This document shows, one piece after another, positions 1-6,188 of a stretch of 8,963 nucleotides of DNA. Source of the DNA: Butyrivibrio sp. (GTDB lineage Bacteria; Bacillota; Clostridia; Lachnospirales; Lachnospiraceae). Positions within the stretch are counted from its first letter, which is position 1. Each line of letters begins with the position of its first letter. The stretch covers positions 1-8,963 of the forward strand of contig JAILEJ010000047.1 in NCBI GenBank assembly GCA_024688095.1, written 5' to 3'. The notes below the pieces were generated by a model that saw only the letters and a program-made list of their open reading frames with translations, was not told where the DNA came from and did not search any database. The translations under genes and the position numbers were made by a program.

Positions 1-98
1 CAACAAACTTTTCAATAAAAGAATTCTCATCTCAAAAGCTACGAAATCCTTTCAACAAAGTCTGTTAAAAACAATTCTTACTAAACGGAGCAATTATT

Positions 99-614
99 AT
101 GAAAAACAACAATTCAAAAAGATTAGTTATTTTAACTGCACTTGTAATTATTGGCTTTATTTATTCAGCCATAACAACTTCAAATACAGATTCATCTGAA
201 TCTGCCGGTTCACAAGAATTTACTTATTCTTCTGAATCTCTAAGTTTAATTGATGAAGAATCCGATGCCACTACAACCGAAGATGATTCATCCGATTCCA
301 CTTCTGTCTATGATGAGTCTGAAGATTATTCTGTGGAAGGCATTTCCACTGTTACTTACACCTTTAGAAACAACAAACTTCTAAATAGTCATTATGAAAA
401 GCATGGAATTGAGATGGGATTTGCTGATGCTGATGAATATGTTGCAGCTGCAAACTATGTAATCAATAATCCAGACTCACTTCATAAGCTTGAAGCTGAG
501 GATGGAGATGATGTATATTTCCTTGAATCCACAAGTGAATTTGTAGTCGTATCAACAGATGGTTATATCAGAACCTACTACTATGCAGACCTGGATTATT
601 TCAACAGGCAGTAG
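99..614 (+). CDS. Membrane-anchored or secreted protein with C-terminal BECR-type nuclease-like domain
   Basis: The 171-residue protein has a short basic start (KNNNSKR) and one hydrophobic segment at about residues 8-25, which is either a signal anchor or a signal peptide. Residues 28-80 form a Ser/Asp/Glu-rich acidic linker. Residues 85-162 form a compact domain with SHYEKHG (97-103), an ADEY helix start (110-114), STSEF (144-148) and DGYIRTYY (154-161). The order His/Lys-His-Gly, EY helix, T/S-x-EF strand, G-x-I-R-T-Y strand is what I recall from BECR-fold toxin domains at the ends of polymorphic toxins and phage proteins; H98, K101, S146, R158 and T159 would be active-site candidates. That is pattern recognition, not a database match. 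The start is supported by GGAG at 87-90, eight bases before ATG. No immunity-like gene follows, so toxin activity is unproven; a secreted RNase or an inactive relative are both possible. Confidence 0.8.
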   Translation: MKNNNSKRLVILTALVIIGFIYSAITTSNTDSSESAGSQEFTYSSESLSLIDEESDATTTEDDSSDSTSVYDESEDYSVEGISTVTYTFRNNKLLNSHYEKHGIEMGFADADEYVAAANYVINNPDSLHKLEAEDGDDVYFLESTSEFVVVSTDGYIRTYYYADLDYFNRQ

Positions 615-787
615 CTATTACACTACGCTGTTACATCTTTCATTACATGTATAATCGCTTAGGCAGCCAATATCTATTCCACTGCCCCTGCTACATCTCT
701 ATTACACATATAATCACTTATTCACTTTAATAAGTAATAACTATTCGTATCCACTTACAACATCTCCATTACACGTCTAATCACTTT
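607..787. repeat. Degenerate direct repeats of about 60-67 bp
   Basis: A conserved 27-28 bp block of the form ACATCTnnATTACAnnTnTAATCnCTT occurs at 633-660, 693-719 and 760-786. The first two copies also share the preceding segment beginning AGGCAG (607 and 661). The first unit starts inside the last codons of the upstream gene and carries its stop codon. No open frame or RNA fold explains the repeats. They look like a decayed tandem duplication. Confidence 0.65.
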
Positions 788-825
788 AACAGACAATAAC
801 TTTTCCTAATACTCTCAGTATCTCA

Positions 826-909
826 CAACTGAAATAATCACAGATCTCTCCTGCAACTGAAATAATCACAGATCTCTCCCACAACCGATATAATCACAAA
901 TCTCTCCCA
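826..909. repeat. Three tandem 28-bp repeats
   Basis: Three head-to-tail units start at 826, 854 and 882, each beginning CAACTGAAATAATCACAGAT or a close variant and ending in a CTCTCC tract. Units 1 and 2 differ at only a few of 28 positions and unit 3 is more diverged. The element TAATCAC is shared with the longer repeats just upstream, which suggests a common origin. Confidence 0.8.
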
Positions 910-924
910 TAACTCTTACAACCA

Positions 925-957
925 AAAACGGAACCCGGTTAAACCGCGTTCCGTTTT
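925..957. terminator. Bidirectional intrinsic terminator
   Basis: Ten-base arms AAAACGGAAC (925-934) and GTTCCGTTTT (948-957) enclose a C-C mismatch and an inner CGGT/ACCG stem with a three-base loop. T-rich sequence flanks it in both readings, so it can end transcripts of the 99-614 gene on the plus strand and of the flagellin gene on the minus strand, whose stop codon lies about 47 bases away. Confidence 0.85.
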
Positions 958-1003
958 ATATTATTTCTTCCCTCTCAAACAAAAACAAGAAAACTTTTTT
1001 GCA

Positions 1004-1690
1004 TCAGACGAACATATTAATATTCTGTTTCTGGGCTTCCTGTTCCATCATGTCCTTCTGCATCCGGACTTTAAAAGAATCAATTGTCTGCTCTCTCTTC
1101 AGTGCAGATGAAGCTTCTGCCATATCAGTATCAGTAAGAGAACTTAATGCTGATGACAGATTAGCTGCCGAGTTCTCACTTACAGCTGAAGAATAAGCAT
1201 AACCATTGCTTTCTGCCCCATTAGTACTTCTCGCACTATTTATTGATGCCAATGCACTGTCTATTGAACTTAGATCAAAACTCTGATTCAAAGAATCTGC
1301 TGCCTCAGAACTAACTGCATTTCCTTCATTAAACTTTGTAGCTGCAAGTCCACTTGCACCTGCACTGTTCTGTGACATCTGATTTGCAATGGCGCCAAGA
1401 TCCGATGAAGACATTGTGCCGTTCATCGCTCTAATACTTAATGCACTGTTATCCTGCGCATATTCAGTCATTCCACTCATTGCTGCATCTGCAACATTAG
1501 CTCTGTCCTGATATGACTTCATGTTCTGTGCATTAACTCTGGCCTGAGTAATTGTAGCCTTCTGTTTCTCAGCTATAGCTAAACCAGCAGCATTATCTGA
1601 AGCACTGTTAATCTTCTTACCACTGGATAGTTGCTGATAGTATTTTGAAGCATTCTGTCCATAACTGCTGGCAATTGCTGACATACTCAT
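1004..1690 (-). CDS. Short divergent flagellin (mini-flagellin or flagellin-like paralogue)
   Basis: The 228-residue protein has the two conserved flagellin ends and almost nothing between. The N-terminal D0/D1 signature LSSGKKINSASDNAAGLAI lies at 21-39, followed by a long Ala/Gln/Asn-rich helix. The C-terminal D0 helix begins with TDTDMAEA (186-193). There is no variable D2/D3 region. It is atypical: the LSSG motif is about ten residues nearer the start than in usual flagellins, the usual INxN start is missing, and the C-terminus ends NINMFV instead of the common QxxLxLL type. No cysteine is present. The start is ATG 1690 with AGGAGG (1697-1702) six bases upstream; a second ATG two codons in is possible. 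It could be a minor filament subunit or a specialised paralogue. Its leader carries the riboswitch-like and GGA-hairpin elements described separately, and it ends at the terminator at 925-957. Confidence 0.9.
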   Translation of the reverse strand: MSMSAIASSYGQNASKYYQQLSSGKKINSASDNAAGLAIAEKQKATITQARVNAQNMKSYQDRANVADAAMSGMTEYAQDNSALSIRAMNGTMSSSDLGAIANQMSQNSAGASGLAATKFNEGNAVSSEAADSLNQSFDLSSIDSALASINSARSTNGAESNGYAYSSAVSENSAANLSSALSSLTDTDMAEASSALKREQTIDSFKVRMQKDMMEQEAQKQNINMFV

Positions 1691-1716
1691 TTGCGACCTC
1701 CTTTCTTACAAAACCT

Positions 1717-1927
1717 GCGAATCCCTTCGCGAAAAAAAGTAAGGAAATCCATTTCCGAAATATAAATAGAAAATCCATTTTCTATTTCTGAAAATCCGTT
1801 TTCAACAATCTGCAGGACATCCATTTCCTACTATCCAAAGAACCTATTCACTTATCAGACATCCATTTCTAATTTATATGTAAAAAAAATCACCGGCCAA
1901 TTCCGCCAGTGATAGAACTCCATTTCT
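1717..1927 (-). promoter_or_regulatory. Array of GGA-loop hairpins in the flagellin leader, candidate CsrA (RsmA) binding sites
   Basis: Read on the minus strand, seven short inverted repeats each place GGA in the loop. AGAA-AUGGAG-UUCU is at 1927-1914. UAGA-AAUGGAUG-UCUG is at 1871-1856. GUAGGA/UCCUGC with the same loop AAUGGAUG is at 1831-1812. A seven-pair stem with loop CGGA is at 1805-1788. A ten-pair stem with loop UGGA is at 1787-1764. GGAAA-UGGA-UUUCC is at 1756-1743. GCGAA-GGGA-UUCGC is at 1730-1717. An eighth, less structured UUGGAU lies at 1838-1833. From 1820 onward the GGA triplets are 21-26 nt apart, and the ribosome binding site AGGAGG (1702-1697) continues the series. Known CsrA sites are GGA in hairpin loops with consensus near ARGGAUGU, which the AAUGGAUGU copies approach. 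CsrA is known to bind the hag leader in Bacillus; its involvement here is inference. Confidence 0.7.
1882..1913 (-). terminator. Intrinsic terminator of the flagellin leader riboswitch
   Basis: On the minus strand AUCACUGGC (1913-1905), a seven-base loop and GCCGGUGAU (1897-1889) form nine pairs including one U-G, followed at once by seven more U. It lies about 190 nt before the flagellin start codon and just downstream of the aptamer-like element, so it would end transcription before the gene. Its 5' arm ACUGGC is complementary to GCCAGU (1936-1931) in the 3' strand of the aptamer, giving a six-pair competing antiterminator. Confidence 0.88.
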
Positions 1928-2000
1928 GTAACTGGCTAGCCACTTTCTTCGGCCCCTTTAGCTTTGTGACACCAGGTTTCCCTGGCTGTACCTTTGATGT
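1926..2000 (-). ncRNA. Cyclic-di-GMP-I (GEMM)-like riboswitch aptamer
   Basis: Read on the minus strand the segment has hairpin CCAGG-GAAA-CCUGG (1985-1972) with a GNRA tetraloop, then CACAAAGC (1968-1961 region) in the place of the GEMM signature GCAAAGC, then a second stem of GCUA (1962-1959) with UAGC (1938-1935) and GCC (1953-1951) with GGC (1941-1939) with the purine-rich insert AAGGG, and finally AGCCAGUUAC (1937-1928), close to the GEMM ending AGCCAGUUGCC. The order tetraloop hairpin, CAAAG joint, second hairpin, GCCAGUU tail fits the family. The 5' half lacks the usual GGCAAACC, so this may be a variant subclass, and ligand identity is inferred. G1936 and C1935 are shared between the second stem and the antiterminator, so a folded aptamer should favour the terminator: an OFF switch. 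Confidence 0.72.
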
Positions 2001-2079
2001 AAATCGTATTAAGTTATTTTTATACTACAACATTCTTTCCAAAAAATCAGCACTTTTATAGTATTTTAATAAACTTATT

Positions 2080-2107
2080 ATATCGGCTTAACTACAATTC
2101 CACTTTA
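2080..2107 (-). promoter_or_regulatory. Sigma-28 (SigD/FliA) promoter of the flagellin gene
   Basis: On the minus strand TAAA (2107-2104) is followed after 16 bases by GCCGATAT (2087-2080). The SigD/FliA consensus is TAAA, about 15 bases, GCCGATAA/T, so the -10 element is a full match and the spacing is one base long. Initiation near 2072 gives a leader of about 380 nt, which contains the aptamer, terminator and GGA hairpins. A sigma-A style TATAAT overlaps the -10 (2082-2077) but has no matching -35. Confidence 0.85.
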
Positions 2108-2134
2108 GCTTTTTTTCAAAAAAATTTGAATGCT

Positions 2135-2165
2135 TTGATATTCCGATATTGTGCTATCATATAAA
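2135..2165 (+). promoter_or_regulatory. Possible vegetative promoter of the LtaS-like gene
   Basis: TTGATA (2135-2140) is followed by TATCAT preceded by TG-C (2155-2160) and TATAAA (2160-2165). The spacings, 14 and 19 bases, are both imperfect. It lies 35-65 bases before the chosen start codon and points away from the flagellin promoter. Confidence 0.35.
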
Positions 2166-2198
2166 CATAATAAATTTCTTGGGGGAATCATATTTATT

Positions 2199-4559
2199 AT
2201 GGAAAAAAATCTATCGCGCAGAAAAACTCTTACTAAAATTATCATTGCTGTTATCGCAGGACTTCTTCTCGTTCTCTTAATGGATATAGATCAGTTTATT
2301 GCTGCATACAGGCTTTACAGCGGGCAGGCAGAAAATTTTGAAGTCTCCGGCTCTAACACATCCGCCGAAATCCAAAGCGCCCCTATGTTCAATGTTATAA
2401 GACTATACTCCAGCAGATACCTCATGACATCTTTGCTGGTTATATTTAACTTTATTCTCATTGCTCTTTTTAAAGATAAGCAGGACTACCTTTCGGGAAA
2501 AAAATTCTTTGAAGAAAATCCACATATGGCTTCAATTATAAAGCTTGGCAGATGGGCTGTTGGCATAATCATTGCTGTTTACATACTAAATTTTGGCAGA
2601 GACTTTTTTAATGATACCTTTCACAACTGCCTGATTGGAAGGATACAGGATTTTTTCAGAGTATTCTTTGCCTTCTTTTTCCTTGCTCTATGCCTTATTG
2701 ATTTTAAAAAGCTATTCTATGGTGCCAAACATTTCTATATCTCTTATCCGCGCATATACACCGCTATACATCTGATCGTCGTTTCAATTATCTGCTGCTG
2801 CCTTCTGGAATTCCAGGTTGGAAGCAAGATGCAGTTTGTTTCTTATATGCTATTTTTTAACTGCCTTTATTGGCTGCTTTTGCAGCTCTTTTTCCTGATA
2901 CTGATACGACGCCTTCGCACAGCTTCAATCATTTCGCTTTTGGTCGCCTTTGCCATCGGACTTGCAAACGACATCGTATATCAGTTCCGCGGCAATTACA
3001 TTATGTTTGGTGACCTTACAGTTATACGAACTGCGCTTGAGGTTGTTGGAAATTACACCTATTCCCCAACCCTTTGGCTTTGGTTTACCCTTGCTCTCTT
3101 TGTAATCACTCTTCTTATAGTAAAAAAGATAAAAGAGCCACAGATTTTTGCAGCCAAACGAAACTGGCTAAAAACAGCCATTTTTGAATTTATATTAATT
3201 GCTTTCATAGGTATCTCTTTTAAAACAGGATTCCTGTATAATCACGTATTTGGGGTTCACTGGGACTACAATGAAAGCGTTGCCTATCTTGGCTATATCC
3301 CATACTTTCTCTCAAATATGGATGCTTCGAGAAACATTACTGTTGATGGATATGCAGCTGAAAATGTCGATGGGATTATAGATGAAGAACTCTCTGACTA
3401 TGAGGAAAAAGATGTAACTGATCTTGGAGGCGTTTCTCCTAATATCATAATGATTCAAAACGAGGCATTTTCCGACCTGTCTATCACTGCAGACATCGAA
3501 ACAGATGTTGACTATATGCCTTTTATTCACAGCCTTTCAGAGAATACTCAAAAAGGATATCTGAATATGTCTGTTACTGGTGGCCCTACCTCTAATACAG
3601 AATTTGAAGTTTTATCAAGAGCATCTCTCCAATATTTTCCTTATGGAGCTGTTGTTTTTACCCAGTATCTAAAGCAGCCTGTTCCATCACTTGTTGAAGC
3701 TCTAAAGGCTCAGGCAAACCCATATTACACGCTGGCTTATCACTGCTACTACTCAACAGGCTATAACAGAAACAGCGCCTACAGCTATCTAGGATTTGAT
3801 GAAAAAGTTTTTGAAAACAATTATTTAAGTGACTTCGCTGCAGAGGATCTTCCAAGGTCTCTTCTAAGTGATGAAGCAGATTACCGAAAGGTTATTGAAA
3901 TGTACGAGGAACATGATGACAAGCCTTTCTTCTGCTTTAATGTAACCATGCAAAATCACGGCGGCTACACCGGAAGCAGTTACCAGTTTGAAGAGCCAGT
4001 TAAGGTTACTAACTTTGAAGCCTCCGAATCTCTTAATAACTATTTATCACTTATAAAAATGTCTGATTCTGCTTTAAAGGGACTTATCGAATATTTTGAA
4101 AATGTAGATGAGCCAACGATTATAGTAATGTACGGCGACCATCAGCCATCCTTTGATGATGAAACAAAGCTCCTTCTAAGTGAACACCCTGCATGGGAGG
4201 ATGAGCAGCTGCAGGCTGTAAGCGGCTACTACGTACCCTATATAATCTGGGCAAACTACGATATCGATGAAGTCGATAACCTTAATAAAAATGGACTTAA
4301 TAAGCTTTCCACAAATTATCTTGGAACAACTACTTTAAAGCTTGCAGGACTTGAGCTATCTGACTATGACAAAATGCTTGATAAGATTTCAGAAGAAACA
4401 CCTGCCATAACAGCTATCGGTGTTTGGGACAACGATGGAAACTACTATTCAAACTATGCACTTGCACCAAATGCTGACAAGCTTCTAAAGCTTAACTATG
4501 TTCAATACAATATGATACTTGATAAAAAAGCTCAGAAATGGAATAGATTTGTTCCGTAA
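2199..4559 (+). CDS. LtaS/MdoB-family phosphoglycerol transferase (sulfatase-like), polytopic membrane enzyme
   Basis: From ATG 2199 the protein has 786 residues. About nine hydrophobic segments (roughly 13-33, 74-91, 117-133, 149-169, 187-205, 213-236, 243-263, 292-308, 327-341) precede an extracellular alkaline-phosphatase-superfamily domain from about residue 412. Catalytic landmarks are IQNEAF with metal ligand E421, GGPTSNTEF with the nucleophile Thr at 464, a His at 515 and YNR with R524 in the substrate pocket, QNHGGY with H587, and YGDHQPSF with D647 and H648. LtaS enzymes move glycerol phosphate from phosphatidylglycerol to lipoteichoic acid or other surface glycans. This one has more membrane segments than the five of staphylococcal LtaS, so the acceptor may differ. 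An upstream GTG at 2151 stays in frame but lies in the promoter area; ATG 2199 follows GGGGGAA (2181-2187), a slightly distant ribosome binding site. It is divergent from the flagellin gene. Confidence 0.93.
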   Translation: MEKNLSRRKTLTKIIIAVIAGLLLVLLMDIDQFIAAYRLYSGQAENFEVSGSNTSAEIQSAPMFNVIRLYSSRYLMTSLLVIFNFILIALFKDKQDYLSGKKFFEENPHMASIIKLGRWAVGIIIAVYILNFGRDFFNDTFHNCLIGRIQDFFRVFFAFFFLALCLIDFKKLFYGAKHFYISYPRIYTAIHLIVVSIICCCLLEFQVGSKMQFVSYMLFFNCLYWLLLQLFFLILIRRLRTASIISLLVAFAIGLANDIVYQFRGNYIMFGDLTVIRTALEVVGNYTYSPTLWLWFTLALFVITLLIVKKIKEPQIFAAKRNWLKTAIFEFILIAFIGISFKTGFLYNHVFGVHWDYNESVAYLGYIPYFLSNMDASRNITVDGYAAENVDGIIDEELSDYEEKDVTDLGGVSPNIIMIQNEAFSDLSITADIETDVDYMPFIHSLSENTQKGYLNMSVTGGPTSNTEFEVLSRASLQYFPYGAVVFTQYLKQPVPSLVEALKAQANPYYTLAYHCYYSTGYNRNSAYSYLGFDEKVFENNYLSDFAAEDLPRSLLSDEADYRKVIEMYEEHDDKPFFCFNVTMQNHGGYTGSSYQFEEPVKVTNFEASESLNNYLSLIKMSDSALKGLIEYFENVDEPTIIVMYGDHQPSFDDETKLLLSEHPAWEDEQLQAVSGYYVPYIIWANYDIDEVDNLNKNGLNKLSTNYLGTTTLKLAGLELSDYDKMLDKISEETPAITAIGVWDNDGNYYSNYALAPNADKLLKLNYVQYNMILDKKAQKWNRFVP

Positions 4560-4611
4560 TATTACGGCTAAATTTTTATCTACTTTTAATTTGCATCCCT
4601 CGTAAATAGCG

Positions 4612-4641
4612 TTTACAATTAAATGGTAAGATGATTAATCT
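4612..4641 (+). promoter_or_regulatory. Possible promoter of the BspA-like gene
   Basis: TTTACA (4612-4617) is followed after 18 bases by TAATCT (4636-4641), 27 bases before the start codon. No clear terminator separates this gene from the one upstream, so partial read-through is also possible. Confidence 0.4.
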
Positions 4642-4667
4642 TGAACATATTTCGAGGGGTGATTTTT

Positions 4668-6176
4668 ATGTATAATTATTTCAATCAGACTAAAAACCTT
4701 TTTTTAGTCTTTACACTATTCTTTATTCTTACCGCATTTCATTTTTATTCATTTGAATCAAATGCTGATTATCCTAAAACTACTGTTAATGATTTTACCT
4801 ATGAAATAAAAGCAAATGAAGCAGTCATAATTGGTTATTCAGGTGCAGAAACATCTATCACTATTCCTTCATCTGTCAATTATAATGGAACAGATTATCC
4901 CGTTGCTGCTATTGGAGAAGAAGCCTTTTCTTCAAAATCTGATTATTCAAATAATGTTACACAAATCACAATTTCATATCCCATTGATACAATCGGAACC
5001 AGTGCATTCTACAAAAATACAACGATAGAATCAATAAATATAACAAGCAGTGTGCTGAATTTAATTGGGAATGGTGCATTTAATGGCTGCACAAAACTAA
5101 CTTCTATAAATCTCCCAAATACAATTACAGAAATTGGAAGTTCTACTTTTAATAATTGTACTTCATTATCATCTATTACAATTCCTTCAAGCATTACTTC
5201 GATTGGGGGATCTGCCTTTTCAAATTGTACCAATCTTACTTCTATGATAGTTCCTTCAAGTGTAACCACAATTGGAGGTTCATGCTTCTATGGCTGTACA
5301 TCGCTATCTAGTATAACACTACCTGATACACTCACTTCTTTAGGTGGCTCATCATTTTATGAATGCTATAAACTTACATCAATAACAATTCCAAAAGGAT
5401 TGAAAACAATAGAGGGTTCAATGTTTTCTTATTCAGGTTTGACATCAATTACAATACCTGACAATATTACTTCAATTAACGGAGATGCTTTTTCATATTG
5501 TAGTTCTCTTACAAGTGCAACTCTTCCTGAAGGACTTGTATCAATCGGCGCAAATGCTTTTTATGATTCTCCAAATTTGAAAAATATCTTAATTCCTTAC
5601 TCTGTTACAAAAATTGGTAAATATAGTATTGGATATTACAAAAGTGAAGCAGGAACAAGACTTGTTCCTGGATTTATAATAAGTGGTTACTATGATACAG
5701 CTGCTGAAACCTATGCTTCAAATAATAGTATTGTATTTAATGGCACTACTAAAATCGGAATAGTTAAAACCGTTGGTTCTTATGTTTATACCACAACCAG
5801 CGAAACTGAAGCATCTGTTACTGGAGTTAGTAAGACTACACTTACAACAATTGATATTCCAAAAACAATAGCAATTGGCAGTAAACAGTATAAAGTAACT
5901 TCAATAGGCGATGAGGCTTTTAAAGACTGTAAAAATCTTACTACAATTACAATCGGAGCAAATATTACAAAGATAGGTAAAAAAGCCTTTTTCAAATTAA
6001 AAAAACTTAAATCCGTGACTATTAAATCCAAAAAGTTGAAATCTATTGGAGATAAAGCTTTTACTAAAATTAACAAAAATGCAGTTATTCAGGTACCAAA
6101 GGCTAAGATTAAGAAATATACAAAGAAATTAAAGAAGGCAGGAATGCCAAAGAAAGTAACGGTTACTAAAATATAG
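4668..6176 (+). CDS. Secreted BspA-like leucine-rich-repeat surface protein (LRR_5 type)
   Basis: The 502-residue protein has a signal peptide (about 1-33, cleavage near SNA-D). A beta-rich lead-in (about 44-85) precedes some ten 23-residue repeats of the form LTSITIPxSVTSIGxxAFxxC (about 95-320), with a C-x-x-L phasing at 141, 164, 187, 210 and 233. A linker with the common end-cap GYYDTAAETYASNN (340-353) follows. Then the lead-in recurs in diverged form (about 367-415) with two or three more repeats (to about 470), and the protein ends in a lysine-rich tail (437-502). BspA-type proteins bind host or matrix proteins and other bacteria; the basic tail is common in Lachnospiraceae members and may hold the protein to anionic wall polymers (inference). 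No LPXTG motif is present. ATG 4668 is chosen because GAGGGG (4654-4659) sits eight bases upstream; an in-frame ATG at 4641 has no such site. Confidence 0.92.
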   Translation: MYNYFNQTKNLFLVFTLFFILTAFHFYSFESNADYPKTTVNDFTYEIKANEAVIIGYSGAETSITIPSSVNYNGTDYPVAAIGEEAFSSKSDYSNNVTQITISYPIDTIGTSAFYKNTTIESINITSSVLNLIGNGAFNGCTKLTSINLPNTITEIGSSTFNNCTSLSSITIPSSITSIGGSAFSNCTNLTSMIVPSSVTTIGGSCFYGCTSLSSITLPDTLTSLGGSSFYECYKLTSITIPKGLKTIEGSMFSYSGLTSITIPDNITSINGDAFSYCSSLTSATLPEGLVSIGANAFYDSPNLKNILIPYSVTKIGKYSIGYYKSEAGTRLVPGFIISGYYDTAAETYASNNSIVFNGTTKIGIVKTVGSYVYTTTSETEASVTGVSKTTLTTIDIPKTIAIGSKQYKVTSIGDEAFKDCKNLTTITIGANITKIGKKAFFKLKKLKSVTIKSKKLKSIGDKAFTKINKNAVIQVPKAKIKKYTKKLKKAGMPKKVTVTKI

Positions 6177-6188
6177 AAATAAAATAAA

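Noticed and set aside
826..909. Short CRISPR array made of 28-bp repeats
   Set aside because: The units are directly contiguous with no spacers, diverge along their whole length, and no cas gene is present.
999..1196. Small plus-strand open frame opposite the flagellin 3' end
   Set aside because: It is antisense to a conserved flagellin C-terminus and has no ribosome binding site.
2077..2082. Sigma-A -10 (TATAAT on the minus strand) as the flagellin promoter
   Set aside because: The hexamer about 17 bases upstream is AAGTGG, not a -35, while the overlapping GCCGATAT with TAAA fits sigma-28 well.
2151..2198. In-frame GTG start at 2151 for the LtaS-like gene
   Set aside because: It overlaps the likely promoter, has no ribosome binding site, and would add 16 residues before the normal basic N-terminus; ATG 2199 follows GGGGGAA.
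4554..4567. CCGTAATATTACGG palindrome over the LtaS-like stop codon as a terminator
   Set aside because: There is no loop and it is followed only by a weak, displaced T-run. It is a perfect palindrome but probably chance around the stop codon.
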